Of a stretch of 64,000 nt of DNA, positions 43,192 to 52,891 are shown piece after piece (position 1 is the first letter of the stretch; every line of letters begins with the position of its first letter). The translations under genes were made by a program, and so were the position numbers. The stretch comes from Chromobacterium amazonense (GTDB taxonomy: Bacteria > Pseudomonadota > Gammaproteobacteria > Burkholderiales > Chromobacteriaceae): the NCBI RefSeq assembly GCF_001855565.1, contig NZ_MKCR01000003.1, positions 186,001-250,000 on the forward strand, in the 5' to 3' direction. A model generated the notes under the pieces. It was given only the letters and a program-made list of their open reading frames with translations, was not told the origin of the DNA and searched no databases.

Positions 43192-43599
43192 ATGAAGACT
43201 TTTGCTGAATACGTGGAAGATATTAAGGAAAAAGAAGGACTTACGACAGATTATGCAGTTGCAAAACTACTGCTAATCGACCCAAAGAAAATGGGTTACA
43301 TGCTAAGCGGTAAAAGATATCCACCACCAGTAACGCCGTATGTGATAGCGGATATCCTCGGTCTCGATTCGCGGGAGGTATGTGCTTGTTTGGCATACGA
43401 ACAGACAAAGGACGAGCTGCAACGTGAATACCTGAAAAGCGTTTTTTTTCGGCATTCGCGGCGCGTTGCCGCTTTATTCCTAGCGATTACGATGTGCGCA
43501 GGCGCAACAAGTTCCGAAAAGTCTTTGGCGTCTAATTTTATGACAAACAATATGACAGAATCACAGATTATGCGAACAAATGGGCGCAACGATACTTGA
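43192..43599 (+). CDS. phage repressor-like HTH protein (DUF3693-like)
   Basis: A 135-aa protein. The N-terminal ~75 residues form a helix-turn-helix like DUF3693 phage proteins: MKTFAEYVEDIKEKEGLTTDY, AVAKLLLIDPKKMGYMLSGK, VIADILGLDSREVCACLAYE. A hydrophobic segment (VAALFLAITMCAGA) is C-terminal, so it may be membrane-tethered. It is the only rightward phage gene, the usual position of the lysogeny regulator. Its last ~15 codons overlap the right dif-like site. The start follows AAAGGAC. Confidence 0.75.
   Translation: MKTFAEYVEDIKEKEGLTTDYAVAKLLLIDPKKMGYMLSGKRYPPPVTPYVIADILGLDSREVCACLAYEQTKDELQREYLKSVFFRHSRRVAALFLAITMCAGATSSEKSLASNFMTNNMTESQIMRTNGRNDT
43550..43578 (-). other. dif-like XerCD site, right prophage junction
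   Basis: On the minus strand it has an XerC-type arm TGTTCGCATAA, a 7-base centre TCTGTGA and an XerD-type arm TTCTGTCATAT. The outer (host-facing) arm is nearly identical to the Neisseria dif arm as I recall it; the inner arm is degenerate, as in phage attP sites. Confidence 0.8.
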
Positions 43600-43665
43600 A
43601 GTCAATCACCCAAGCTTAGCGCCGACTTGCCGTACTCAAGTACTGCCTGTCTTATAGCGGGCATC

Positions 43666-43698
43666 AAAAAACGCCGTCCACTATTGGGTGGACGGCGT
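43666..43698 (-). terminator. acnB terminator
   Basis: The arms CGCCGTCCAC and GTGGACGGCG around a 6-base loop are followed on the minus strand by T6. It lies 29 bases after the acnB stop. Confidence 0.92.
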
Positions 43699-43726
43699 CG
43701 TTATGGTTAGCCCCTCGGTGTTGCTA

Positions 43727-46315
43727 TCAAGCCTTGCTGGCGGCCAGCTCCTGGTATTCCTGTATCTGGTCGAAATTCAAGTACTTGTAAACTTCAGCGC
43801 CTTTCTCGTTGATGATGCCGATATTCGCCTGATATTCCTCCACGGTCGGGATTTTGCCCAGCTTGGAGCAGATGGCGGCCAGTTCAGCGGAACCCAAGAA
43901 CACATTGGAGTTCTTGCCCAGGCGGTTCGGGAAATTGCGGGTGGAGGTGGACATCACCGTCGCGCCTTCGCGCACCTGCGCCTGGTTACCCATGCACAGC
44001 GAGCAGCCAGGCATTTCCAGGCGCGCTCCGGCGCGGCCGAGCACGCCGTAGTGGCCTTCCTCGGTGAGCTGCTTGGCGTCCATCTTGGTCGGCGGCGCCA
44101 CCCACAGGCGCACCGGGATGTCCGCCTTGCCTTCCAGCAGCTTGGAGGCGGCGCGGAAGTGGCCGATATTGGTCATGCACGAACCGATGAACACTTCGTC
44201 GATCTTGGTGCCGGACACTTCGGACATCAGCTTCACGTCGTCCGGGTCGTTCGGGCAGGCTACGATAGGCTCCTTGATCTCGTTCATGTCGATTTCGATC
44301 ACGGCGGCGTATTCGGCGTCGGCATCGCCCTTCAGCAGCTGGCCGTTGGCGATCCAGTCTTCCATGGCCTTGATGCGGCGTTCCAGCGTGCGCGCGTCCT
44401 GGTAGCCATCGGCGATCATGGACTTCATCAGCGTGATGTTGGAGCGCATGTATTCGACGATGGGTTCCTTGTTCAGGTGCACGGTGCAGCCGGCGGCGGA
44501 ACGCTCGGCAGAGGCGTCGGTCAGTTCGAACGCTTGCTCAACTTTCAGGTCCGGCAGGCCTTCGATTTCCAGGATGCGGCCTGAGAAGATGTTCTTCTTG
44601 CCGGCCTTGGCTACGGTCAGCAGGCCTTGCTTGATCGCGTACAGCGGGATGGCGTTGACCAGGTCGCGCAGGGTCACGCCCGGCTGCAGCTTGCCCTTGA
44701 AGCGCACCAGCACGGATTCCGGCATGTCCAGCGGCATCACGCCGGTGGCGGCGGCAAAGGCCACCAAGCCGGAGCCGGCCGGGAAGGAAATGCCGATCGG
44801 GAAACGGGTGTGGCTGTCGCCGCCGGTGCCGACGGTATCGGGCAGCAGCAGGCGGTTCAGCCAGCTGTGGATCACGCCGTCGCCCGGACGCAGCGAGATA
44901 CCGCCACGGGTGGAGATGAAGGACGGCAGTTCCTTGTGCATCTTCACGTCCACCGGCTTCGGATACGCGGCGGTATGGCAGAACGATTGCATCACCAGGT
45001 CGGCCGAGAAGCCCAGGCAGGCCAGGTCTTTCAGCTCGTCGCGGGTCATCGGTCCCGTGGTGTCCTGCGAGCCGACGGTGGTCATCTTCGGTTCGCAGTA
45101 GGTGCCCGGGCGCACGCCCTTGCCTTCCGGCAGGCCACAGGCGCGGCCGACCATCTTTTGCGCCAGCGAGAAGCCTTTGCCGGAATCGACCGGCGACTTG
45201 GGCAGGCGGAATGCAGTGGAGGCCGGCAGGCCCAGCGCTTCGCGCGCCTTGGCGGTCAGGCCGCGGCCGATGATCAGGTTGATGCGGCCGCCGGCGCGCA
45301 CTTCGTCCAGAATCACTTCGGACTTCAGCTTGAACTCGGCCACCACGGCGCCGTTCTTCTCGATCTTGCCGCTGTACGGGTAGACGTCGATCACGTCGCC
45401 CATTTCCAGCTTGGATACGTCCACTTCAATCGGCAGCGAACCGGAATCTTCCTGAGTGTTGAAGAAGATGGGGGCGATCTTGCCGCCCAGCGTCACGCCG
45501 CCGAAGCGCTTGTTCGGCACGAAAGGAATATCCTGGCCGGTGGCCCACACCACCGAGTTGGTGGCGGATTTGCGCGAGGAGCCGGTGCCGACCACGTCGC
45601 CGACATAAGCCACCAGATGGCCCTTCTTCTTCAGATCTTCGATGAACTGGATCGGGCCGCGCTTGCCGTCTTCTTCCGGCTTGAAGGCCGCGTCGGCGCG
45701 AGTGTTCTTCAGCATGGCCAGGTAGTGCAGCGGGATGTCCGGGCGGCTCCAGGCGTCCGGGGCCGGGGACAGATCGTCGGTATTCGTTTCGCCCGGCACC
45801 TTGAATACGGTGACGGTGATTTTCTCGGCCACTTCGGGGCGGCTGGTGAACCACTCGGCATTGGCCCAGGATTCGATCACTTCCTTGGCCACGGCATTGC
45901 CCTTGTCCATCTTTTCCTTCACGTCATGGAAGGAATCGAACATCAGCAGGGTTTTCTTCAAGCCGGCGGCGGCGATCTTGGCGACGGACGGATCGTCCAG
46001 CAGGTCGATCAGCGGCTTGATGTTGTAGCCGCCCAGCATGGTGCCGAGCAGTTCGGTGGCCAGTTCGCGCGACACCAGCGGCGATTTCACGCTGCCCTCG
46101 GCTACGGCGGCCAGGAAGGATGCCTTGACCTTGGCCGCATCATCCACGCCCGGCGGCACGCGATGGGTGATCAGGTCGACCAGGGTGCTCTCCTCGCCCT
46201 TGGGCGGGTTTTTCAGCAGTTCGACCAGTTCTTCAACCTGCTTGGCGGACAGCGGCAGGGGCGGAATGCCCAGCGCGGCGCGCTCGGCAACGTGCTGACG
46301 ATAAGCTTCTAGCAT
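43727..46315 (-). CDS. acnB: aconitate hydratase B
   Basis: An 862-aa bifunctional aconitase/2-methylisocitrate dehydratase (E. coli AcnB 865 aa), catalysing citrate to isocitrate in the TCA cycle with a [4Fe-4S] cluster. The N-terminal HEAT-like and swivel domains come first, as in the AcnB order. Cluster cysteines are visible in SFCHTAAYP and the C-terminal GCSLCMGNQ, with [13 protein letters not shown] and [16 protein letters not shown]. The start at 46315 gives the family N-terminus [16 protein letters not shown]; a longer upstream frame was rejected. Confidence 0.97.
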   Translation of the reverse strand: MLEAYRQHVAERAALGIPPLPLSAKQVEELVELLKNPPKGEESTLVDLITHRVPPGVDDAAKVKASFLAAVAEGSVKSPLVSRELATELLGTMLGGYNIKPLIDLLDDPSVAKIAAAGLKKTLLMFDSFHDVKEKMDKGNAVAKEVIESWANAEWFTSRPEVAEKITVTVFKVPGETNTDDLSPAPDAWSRPDIPLHYLAMLKNTRADAAFKPEEDGKRGPIQFIEDLKKKGHLVAYVGDVVGTGSSRKSATNSVVWATGQDIPFVPNKRFGGVTLGGKIAPIFFNTQEDSGSLPIEVDVSKLEMGDVIDVYPYSGKIEKNGAVVAEFKLKSEVILDEVRAGGRINLIIGRGLTAKAREALGLPASTAFRLPKSPVDSGKGFSLAQKMVGRACGLPEGKGVRPGTYCEPKMTTVGSQDTTGPMTRDELKDLACLGFSADLVMQSFCHTAAYPKPVDVKMHKELPSFISTRGGISLRPGDGVIHSWLNRLLLPDTVGTGGDSHTRFPIGISFPAGSGLVAFAAATGVMPLDMPESVLVRFKGKLQPGVTLRDLVNAIPLYAIKQGLLTVAKAGKKNIFSGRILEIEGLPDLKVEQAFELTDASAERSAAGCTVHLNKEPIVEYMRSNITLMKSMIADGYQDARTLERRIKAMEDWIANGQLLKGDADAEYAAVIEIDMNEIKEPIVACPNDPDDVKLMSEVSGTKIDEVFIGSCMTNIGHFRAASKLLEGKADIPVRLWVAPPTKMDAKQLTEEGHYGVLGRAGARLEMPGCSLCMGNQAQVREGATVMSTSTRNFPNRLGKNSNVFLGSAELAAICSKLGKIPTVEEYQANIGIINEKGAEVYKYLNFDQIQEYQELAASKA

Positions 46316-46512
46316 GACTTGGGACCTTCTTGGCTTTGGTTGTCGGCAAGTCTGCCGGCGCATGCGCCGACAGTCTCTACTCGGTAATTCTGCATCATAA
46401 TACGCGCGCCTGGCGCTGCGAATATGCGCTTTGTAGTGGCTGAAGATTACGCTTTTCGGCGCTTGCATACAAACGAGTAATCGCAACACGCATTGTGAGT
46501 TAAAATCACAAC

Positions 46513-47400
46513 ATGAGCGCCTACCCTCCCCTCAATTCCTTACGGATTTTCGAAGCCGCAGCCCGCCTGGAAAGCTTCTCCGCCGCCGCGGGCGAGTTAT
46601 TCGTCACGCATGGCGCTGTGAGCAAACAGATAAAGCAGCTGGAAGATTGGCTGGGCGTGCTGCTGTTCGAGCGCAGCGGCGGCCGCGTCAAGCTCACCGA
46701 CGCCGGCTGGCGTTATCTGGTGCAGGTGCAGGACGGCCTGGATCTGATCGCCAACGCCACGGCCCAACTGCTTCAGCCCAACCGGCAGCGCCGGCTCAGC
46801 ATCAATTCCACGCCTACGTTTGCCGCCTATTGGCTGCTGCCCCGGCTATCTGGATTCCGCGCCAGACATCCCGATCTGGAGCTGCATCTGGTCACGTCGG
46901 ACCGTGATCTGTCGCGGCTGGATGCGCCGTTTGACGTCGCCATCCGCCGCGGCCCCGGCGACTGGCCCGGCCATATCGCCAAACCTTTCCTGAAAGAATG
47001 GGAGCTGCCGCTGGCCAGCCCTGCCCTGCTTGCGCGTCTGCCGCTGAACGGCCCGGCCGATCTGGTATGCCATACCCTGCTCCACGCCGACACCCGCCCC
47101 ACGGCCTGGCCGCGCTGGCTGACGCTGGCCGGCGCGCCGGAGCTGAAACCCGCTTGCAGCCTGCACTTCGACAAATTCTCGCTCGCCTTGCAAGCCGCCA
47201 TAGATGGTTTGGGCGTGGTATTGGGGCCGTTGCCTATGGCTCAGGCGCTGATAGCCTCCGGGCAATTGGTTTCGCCGCTGCCGGAGCCGGTGGTGACGGT
47301 GCGCGATTACTGCTGGGTCGTGCCGCGGATGTCGGCCGAAGACGCCACCGTGGAAGCTTTTTGCGGATGGCTGGAGAGCGAGGCGGCCCAAAACGCATGA
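46513..47400 (+). CDS. LysR-family regulator (GcvA-like)
   Basis: A 295-aa LysR protein with N-terminal HTH ([44 protein letters not shown]) and effector domain ([36 protein letters not shown]). The first segment is typical of the GcvA/AmpR branch. It is divergent from acnB across ~200 bases and might regulate it; the target is not known. Confidence 0.88.
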   Translation: MSAYPPLNSLRIFEAAARLESFSAAAGELFVTHGAVSKQIKQLEDWLGVLLFERSGGRVKLTDAGWRYLVQVQDGLDLIANATAQLLQPNRQRRLSINSTPTFAAYWLLPRLSGFRARHPDLELHLVTSDRDLSRLDAPFDVAIRRGPGDWPGHIAKPFLKEWELPLASPALLARLPLNGPADLVCHTLLHADTRPTAWPRWLTLAGAPELKPACSLHFDKFSLALQAAIDGLGVVLGPLPMAQALIASGQLVSPLPEPVVTVRDYCWVVPRMSAEDATVEAFCGWLESEAAQNA

Positions 47401-47453
47401 ATCGCCCGCCGTTGCGCGGTTGGCCGCTACGCCATAGAATGGGGGATCTGATG

Positions 47454-47506
47454 CGGAGATGGCATTCCTCCCGTAACCGCCTTTGCCAAGGCTGATGATG
47501 CCTACA
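47454..47506 (+). ncRNA. fluoride riboswitch (crcB motif)
   Basis: The conserved pieces appear in order: GGAGATGGCATTCCTCC (stem with GATG), then AACCGCC, a short loop, GGCTGATGATGCCTAC. These match the crcB-motif consensus (GATGG..TCNCC, AACCGC, CTGATGatgCCTAC). It precedes a CLC-type gene with fluoride-transporter features, which is the expected pairing. Confidence 0.88.
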
Positions 47507-47559
47507 GTATTCCTGGACCGGAAGCTGTAGGTACGCATGTCACGCACCCACGGTCCAGG
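47501..47559 (+). promoter_or_regulatory. putative expression platform of the fluoride riboswitch
   Basis: The 3' aptamer strand CCTACAG (47501-47507) is complementary to CTGTAGG (47525-47531). A second pair CCTGGACCG (47512-47520) / CGGTCCAGG (47551-47559) follows. The first pairing would compete with aptamer folding, giving a plausible ligand-controlled switch upstream of the start codon at 47589. Confidence 0.6.
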
Positions 47560-47588
47560 CATGTCAATTTGACTACACTGGACAAACG

Positions 47589-48917
47589 ATGATTCCAAAA
47601 CCCACCCTCGAGCGGCTTTCCGTCCTGCCCTTCATCGGCAAGTGGACGCTATTGTCGCTGCTGGTTGCCGCGCTTGTCGGCAGCGCCTCCGCCTTTTTCC
47701 TGTTCGCCCTGGATTGGGCCACGCATACGCGCATTGCCCATGCCTGGCTGATCTGGCTGCTGCCCCTGGGGGGCTTCGCCGTTGGCTTGCTCTACTTATG
47801 GTTTGGGCGCGAGGTTGAAGGCGGCAACAATCTGTTGATCGATGAGATTCACGATCCCCAAAAGACCATCCCGCTGCGGATGGCGCCGCTGGTGCTGATC
47901 GGCACCGTGATTACCCATTTGTTCGGCGGCTCGGCGGGCCGCGAAGGCACGGCAGTCCAGATGGGCGGCGCCTTGGCCGATCAGGTTCACAAAGTGTTCG
48001 GCCTGCCCACGTCGGAGCGTCGCTTGCTGCTGATGGCCGGCATCAGCGCGGGCTTCGCCTCGGTTTTCGGCACGCCGCTGTCCGGCGCCATCTTTGGCCT
48101 GGAGGTGCTGGCCATCGGGCGGATGCGCTACGATGCCATCCTGCCCTGCCTGCTTGCCGCCGTCGCGGGCGACCAAGTGGGTTTGTGGTGGGGCGTGCAG
48201 CACACCCATTACGCGATTCCGTACATTCCGCAGCCGACTGCCATGGGTCTCGGCGCGGCCATGGCGGCTGGCGCGGCGTTCGGCCTGACTGGGAAGTTGT
48301 TCGCTGAGTCGGTCCATGCGCTGGCCGCGCTGTTCAAGCGGTTTATCGCGTTTGCGCCGCTGCGGCCTTTGATTGGCGGGGCCTGCGTCGCCATCGCCGC
48401 GTCCATGTTCGATGCCAGCGCCTATTTGGGTTTGGGCATTCCCAATATCGTGGCCGCCTTCCAGCACCCCTTGCCGTCTTATGATTTTGCGGGGAAGCTG
48501 GCGTTTACCATCGCCACTCTGGGCGCAGGCTTCAAGGGCGGCGAGGTGACCCCCTTGTTTTACATCGGCGCCGCGCTGGGCAATGCGCTGTCGCCCTTGC
48601 TGCACCTGCCTTTTCCGTTATTGGCCGGCATGGGCTTTGTCGCGGTCTTCGCCGGCGCGGCCAATACGCCGCTGGCTTCTACCGTGATGGCCATGGAGCT
48701 GTTTGGCCCGGAAATCGGCATTTACGCCGGACTGGCTTGCGTGGTGGCTTATCTATGCTCCGGCCACTCCGGCATTTACCGGGCGCAACGCGTCGGCATC
48801 GCCAAGCGGCGCGGCGTGCCGGAAAACATCCGGTTGTCTGAGTGGGCCGAGTTGCGCAATGCGCAGCCGCCATCCCGCCTTTCGGCGGAGGGCAGCCCCA
48901 AGAGCCGCCAGGATTAA
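47589..48917 (+). CDS. CLC-type fluoride channel/antiporter (CLC-F)
   Basis: A 442-aa CLC-family membrane protein. The anion pathway motif is SAGREGTAVQMGGALAD (GREGxxVQ), with EGGNNLLIDEIHDPQK near the N-terminus and FKGGEVTPLFYIGAALGNAL in the second half, both typical of the fluoride-exporting CLC-F clade. Some ten or more helices are predicted and no CBS domain. A fluoride riboswitch lies directly upstream, strongly supporting fluoride export as its job. Confidence 0.88.
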   Translation: MIPKPTLERLSVLPFIGKWTLLSLLVAALVGSASAFFLFALDWATHTRIAHAWLIWLLPLGGFAVGLLYLWFGREVEGGNNLLIDEIHDPQKTIPLRMAPLVLIGTVITHLFGGSAGREGTAVQMGGALADQVHKVFGLPTSERRLLLMAGISAGFASVFGTPLSGAIFGLEVLAIGRMRYDAILPCLLAAVAGDQVGLWWGVQHTHYAIPYIPQPTAMGLGAAMAAGAAFGLTGKLFAESVHALAALFKRFIAFAPLRPLIGGACVAIAASMFDASAYLGLGIPNIVAAFQHPLPSYDFAGKLAFTIATLGAGFKGGEVTPLFYIGAALGNALSPLLHLPFPLLAGMGFVAVFAGAANTPLASTVMAMELFGPEIGIYAGLACVVAYLCSGHSGIYRAQRVGIAKRRGVPENIRLSEWAELRNAQPPSRLSAEGSPKSRQD

Positions 48918-49693
48918 TGGAGCGAAGCAGGCGGCACGCCTATCAGCCTGATCTCCAACGGCGCCGCGTCGCGCGGCAGCCATTTGTTGTAGATGCGTTT
49001 GAACGTGCCGTCTTTCTTGATGGCGGCGAAGCCATCCTGCCAGCGCCGCACCTCATCGCCGGGGGTGCCGCGGGAAAACGCCAGATACAACTCCAGCGAC
49101 TCCAGCACCCTCACCACCTCCACCGCATCGGGCGGCTGGTGAATGTCTTTCAGCACCGAGGCCACGACGAAGCCGCCTTCCACCCACATGTCGTAGCGGC
49201 CCAGCAGCATCTTCTGCGCCGTGATCTGCGGCGTAGGAGCAAGGTCCACCTCGACAAAACCGGCCGCGGACGCGGCGTCGGCGAAGATGCTGCCGCGATA
49301 GGCGCCCACGGGGCGCTGGTAGATGCCGGCCCCCAGGGCCAACAGTTTGGCGGCCTCGCCTTTTCGCGCCAGCAGCACGGTCTGCGATACCGCTATCGGC
49401 CCCAGCAGCGTCATCTGCCGCTCTCGCGCTTCGCTGCGGCCGACGGTGAACAGCATCACGCCGGGATTGGTCAACAGTTCTTTGTAACCGCGCGCCCAGG
49501 GCACCACCTCAATCGGGCTGTTGTCCCGGATGCGGGACTGGATTTCCCGCACCACTTCCACCGCCATGCCATCGGCTACGCCATTGCGTTGAAAGGTGAT
49601 CGGCGGCCAGTCCTCGGTGTAGATGACAAGCGCCGGCGCGGCGGACGACCAGACGGCTAGACTGAACAGCAGCCCCAAAATACTGGCTCGCAT
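48914..49693 (-). CDS. periplasmic solute-binding protein (SBP_bac_3-like)
   Basis: A 259-aa exported protein. The signal peptide (MRASILGLLFSLAVWSSAAPA) is followed by the bacterial extracellular solute-binding family 3 pattern (VIYTEDWPPITFQRNGVADGMAVEVVREI, LFTVGRSEARERQM, GAYRGS). No ABC permease or ATPase is adjacent, so it may work with a distant transporter or as a sensor-like orphan. It slightly overlaps the end of the CLC gene (convergent, 4 bases). Confidence 0.75.
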   Translation of the reverse strand: MRASILGLLFSLAVWSSAAPALVIYTEDWPPITFQRNGVADGMAVEVVREIQSRIRDNSPIEVVPWARGYKELLTNPGVMLFTVGRSEARERQMTLLGPIAVSQTVLLARKGEAAKLLALGAGIYQRPVGAYRGSIFADAASAAGFVEVDLAPTPQITAQKMLLGRYDMWVEGGFVVASVLKDIHQPPDAVEVVRVLESLELYLAFSRGTPGDEVRRWQDGFAAIKKDGTFKRIYNKWLPRDAAPLEIRLIGVPPASLH

Positions 49694-49831
49694 GATGCAC
49701 TCCTGAATGAAACTTTCTATCTTGATAGCCCCTCCCCGCCGCCTCCGCCCGTATCTTCGCTATAATTCGGCGTTGTGCCGGCAACCCGCCGGCATTATCA
49801 TTCGCGCACCTATCCATTCCAAAGGAAAGTC

Positions 49832-50839
49832 ATGAGCCGCATCACCCTCTCCCGATTCCTGATCGAACAGCAGCGCAAGGCGGGCACGCTCCCCCCCGAA
49901 CTTCGCCTGCTGATCGAAACGGTCGGACGCGCCTGCAAGGCCATCAGCTATTCGGTCAACAAGGGCGCTTTGGCCGGCGTGCTGGGCGAAGCCGGCACCG
50001 GCAACATCCAGGGCGAGGCTCAAAAGAAGCTGGACGTGATCGCCAACGACTATCTGCTTGACGCCAATGAATGGGGCGGCAGTCTGGCTGCGATGGCGTC
50101 CGAGGAAATGGAGCTGCCGTATCACATCCCCGGCGAATACCCCAAGGGCGAATATCTGCTGCTGTTCGATCCGCTGGATGGCTCTTCCAACATCGACGTC
50201 AACATCTCGGTCGGCACGATTTTCTCCATCCTGCGCTGCCCAGAAGGCGTGACGCAGCCGACTGAACATGACTTCATGCAGCCCGGCACCCATCAGGTGG
50301 CGGCCGGCTATACCGTGTACGGCCCGCAAACCCAATTGGTGCTGACTTTCGGCAGCGGGGTGCATGGCTTCACGCTGGATCGCGAACAAGGCTCGTTCGT
50401 GCTGACCCATCCGGACATGCGCGTGCCGGAGCAAACCAGCGAATTCGCCATCAATATGTCCAATATGCGCCACTGGGAAGCGCCGGTGCGCCGTTATGTC
50501 GAGGAGCTGCTGGCCGGCAAGACCGGCCCGCGCGCCCGCGACTTCAATATGCGCTGGGTGGCGTCCATGGTGGCTGAAGTGCACCGCATTCTGACTCGCG
50601 GCGGCATCTTCATGTATCCCAAGGACGCGCGCGACCCCGCCAAGGCCGGCAAACTGCGGCTGATGTATGAAGGCAACCCCATGGCCTTCGTTGTCGAGCA
50701 GGCTGGCGGCGCGGCCACCAATGGCTACCAGCGCATCATGGACATCCAGCCGCAGAAGCTGCACGAACGCGTGGCGGTATTCCTGGGCTCGAAACAGGAA
50801 GTGGAGCGCGTCACGCGCTACCATCAGGAGCAAGCCTGA
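49832..50839 (+). CDS. fbp: fructose-1,6-bisphosphatase class I
   Basis: A 335-aa gluconeogenic phosphatase, a typical class I length. Metal and substrate motifs are visible: the Glu pair in [22 protein letters not shown] (metal-binding DPLDGSS), RYVEELLAG and the [20 protein letters not shown] segment. It hydrolyses fructose-1,6-bisphosphate to fructose-6-phosphate. ATG 49832 follows AAAGGAAAG. Confidence 0.96.
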   Translation: MSRITLSRFLIEQQRKAGTLPPELRLLIETVGRACKAISYSVNKGALAGVLGEAGTGNIQGEAQKKLDVIANDYLLDANEWGGSLAAMASEEMELPYHIPGEYPKGEYLLLFDPLDGSSNIDVNISVGTIFSILRCPEGVTQPTEHDFMQPGTHQVAAGYTVYGPQTQLVLTFGSGVHGFTLDREQGSFVLTHPDMRVPEQTSEFAINMSNMRHWEAPVRRYVEELLAGKTGPRARDFNMRWVASMVAEVHRILTRGGIFMYPKDARDPAKAGKLRLMYEGNPMAFVVEQAGGAATNGYQRIMDIQPQKLHERVAVFLGSKQEVERVTRYHQEQA

Positions 50840-50859
50840 TCCGGCTCCCACAAAGCCAG

Positions 50860-50886
50860 CAAGCCCGCCTCCCGGCGGGCTTTTTC
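50860..50886 (+). terminator. fbp terminator
   Basis: The arms AAGCCCGCC and GGCGGGCTT with loop TCCC are followed by further T residues, about 20 bases after the fbp stop. Confidence 0.9.
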
Positions 50887-50966
50887 ATGGCCAGCCCATC
50901 GCCGCGCCTCATCCAATCGCGCGCTGCGCCGGCGCACGCCGGGACCGTGGAGACATGTCGCGCCAC

Positions 50967-51804
50967 TCAGGGCCGCCGGGCCGATGGCGCGAACCACAAA
51001 CGATGGTCATCCAGCGGCGTATCGGGCGGCAAGGCCGGATTGGCCAACTCGATCACATGCCGCCGCGCCAGGCCGGCCCGCTCGATATTGGCCTGATTGT
51101 ACTTCCAGAAAATAGCGTCGAAGCTGCCATCGTTCAGCATTTTCTCCAAGCCCATCTTGAGCCGGCTGGCCAGCCGCGGCTCGGCCGGGCTGACGAAAAA
51201 GTAAAACGGATAGATAGAATGCAACAGCAAATCCTTTTCCACGGCTATGCCCTGCTCGGACAGGTGGAAGGCCTGGAATTCCGTGAATATCTCATTGACG
51301 CCGCGCGAATAGAAATCGAACCGCCCCGCGGTCAGCATCTTGAATAGCTTCTCGTAGGGATCGATCCACACAGTCAGCCCGCCGTGGCGGCAGATGGCGA
51401 TATCGCCCCAGCCCGGCCCCATGCCGAGAGTGAAGCGCTTGAGGTCGTCCCGCGTTTTCACTCCGGAAAAACGCGCCTGTTCGCCCGCGCGAATCAGGCC
51501 GATGCGATAGCCGAGCAATCCCTTCCCCAACGGGATGCGGATCGGAATCAAGGTTCGCTCGCGCTCTACCGAAGTGGAGCCCCATACCAGGTTGACCGAT
51601 TTGCCCGAAATCGCATCCGCCATATAGCGGGGCTCGTTCATTTCGGCTTCCGGGTGACTCATCACATACGGGCCGTATTCCGGAATGGTTTTGTCCAGCG
51701 CCATAGCGCGGCGCATCGCTGATATAACGCACCTCCATCGCGCTCTCGGCCTGGGTCTGGCATGACAAGAGCGCAAGCCACAAGGCCAGCATCCATGCGC
51801 GCAT
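50967..51804 (-). pseudogene. periplasmic solute-binding protein with single-base frameshift
   Basis: The signal peptide and first residues (MRAWMLALWLALLSCQTQAE, then SAMEVRYISDAPRY) are in one frame. The rest (ALDKTIPEYGPYVMSHPEAE onward, to the stop at 50967) is in another. Removing one base of the GG at about 51701-51702 (plus-strand CC) joins them without gap into a protein of about 279 aa. The body resembles family-3 solute-binding proteins like the one at 48914, on the other side of fbp. It is either a recent pseudogene or a sequencing error. Confidence 0.7.
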
Positions 51805-51938
51805 CTCCTTCTCCCGCAAAGCCGTACCAGTCCAGTATAGAAAGTCCAGCGCGGCTCACCGCGCGCTTGGCATGTCCAGCGGGGCCGCATTTTGCTAGAA
51901 TTACGTCTCATTAGCCGATGAAAACAAACAAGCCACAC

Positions 51939-52736
51939 ATGTCTATCCAGATCAAAGACGCGACCGACATCGAAAAAATGCGTGTCGCGGGGCGTCTCGC
52001 CTCCGAAGTCCTAGACTTCATCACCCCGCACATCAAGCCCGGCGTCACCACCGAGGCCATCGACAAGCTGTGCCACGACTATATGGTCAATGTGCAAGGC
52101 ACCATCCCGGCGCCGCTGAACTACGCGCCGGGCGGCCATAATCCCTATCCCAAGTCGATCTGCACCTCGGTCAATCACGTGATTTGTCATGGCATTCCCA
52201 ACGACAAGCCACTGAAGAACGGCGATATCGTCAATCTGGACATCACGGTGATCAAGGACGGCTACCACGGCGACACCAGCCGCATGTTCTATGTCGGCGA
52301 TGTGAGCCCCCACGCCAAGCGCCTGTGCAAAATCACCTATGAGGCCATGTGGAAAGGCATCGAGAAAGTGAAGCCGGGCGCTACGCTCGGCGACATCGGT
52401 TACGCCATCCAGAGCTACGCCGAAGGCGCCGGCTACAGCGTAGTGCAGGAGTTCTGCGGCCACGGCATCGGCAAGAAATTCCATGAAGAACCGCAAATTC
52501 TGCACTACGGCCGCCCAGGCACGGGCTTGGAAATCCAGCCTGGCATGATTTTCACCATCGAGCCGATGATCAACCAGGGCAAGCGCCATCTGCGCATCCT
52601 GGCGGACGGCTGGACCGTGGTGACCAAGGACCGCAGCCTGTCCGCGCAATGGGAGCACACCGTGCTGGTGACCGACACCGGCTACGAAATCATGACCCAG
52701 TCCGCCGGCACGCCTGACAAGCCCAGCTTCAAATAA
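51939..52736 (+). CDS. map: methionine aminopeptidase type I
   Basis: A 265-aa metalloprotease that removes the initiator Met from nascent proteins. It aligns closely with E. coli Map (264 aa). Metal ligands are visible in NLDITVIKDGYHGDTSRMF (Asp, Asp), CGHGIGKKFHEEPQ (His), FTIEPMI (Glu) and QWEHTVLVT (Glu). ATG 51939 matches the family start; an ATG 21 bases upstream is possible but less likely. Confidence 0.96.
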   Translation: MSIQIKDATDIEKMRVAGRLASEVLDFITPHIKPGVTTEAIDKLCHDYMVNVQGTIPAPLNYAPGGHNPYPKSICTSVNHVICHGIPNDKPLKNGDIVNLDITVIKDGYHGDTSRMFYVGDVSPHAKRLCKITYEAMWKGIEKVKPGATLGDIGYAIQSYAEGAGYSVVQEFCGHGIGKKFHEEPQILHYGRPGTGLEIQPGMIFTIEPMINQGKRHLRILADGWTVVTKDRSLSAQWEHTVLVTDTGYEIMTQSAGTPDKPSFK

Positions 52737-52744
52737 GTCCAATC

Positions 52745-52775
52745 GCCCCGCGCCTGCTGTCGCGGGGCTTTCCCC
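52745..52775 (+). terminator. map terminator (weak T-tail)
   Basis: The arms GCCCCGCG and CGCGGGGC are followed by TTTCCCC, 9 bases after the map stop. Confidence 0.65.
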
Positions 52776-52891
52776 TCCTAATTCGTTGCGAATTGTTTCC
52801 TGCTTTAAATTACTCTTGCCAGGGCAAGTGCTTGTTTCTAAACTGAATGAGCATTATTGCCCTATCGGCACGCAGCAAGCGGGGGATCATC

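Larger units (their letters stand above)
37544..43566 (-). mobile_element. inovirus (filamentous phage) prophage integrated at dif
   Basis: About 6.0 kb, a typical inovirus genome size. The structural and morphogenesis genes all run leftward: secreted protein, ssDNA-binding protein, two tiny membrane proteins, pVIII-like coat, terminator, pIII/TspB-like, pVI-like, tiny protein, Zot/pI, tiny protein, intergenic hairpins, Rep. A DUF3693-like repressor is divergent at the right end. No integrase or transposase is encoded, which fits use of host XerCD. Both ends are dif-like sites (37533-37560 and 43550-43578). All genes appear intact. Confidence 0.9.

Noticed and set aside
43296-43589. Leftward open frame antisense to the phage repressor
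   Set aside because: It lacks a ribosome site and is opposite a gene with clear HTH features. It would only be joined to rep in a circle with a 6-base centre, which is speculative.
46316-46489. Longer N-terminus for acnB
   Set aside because: The extension is Arg/Cys-rich and spans the divergent promoter region; the family starts MLEAYRQHV at 46315.
52800-52880. Possible sigma-28 promoter for flagellin
   Set aside because: TAAA boxes are present but the downstream GCCGATAA box matches at only about 5 of 8 positions, so I do not annotate it.
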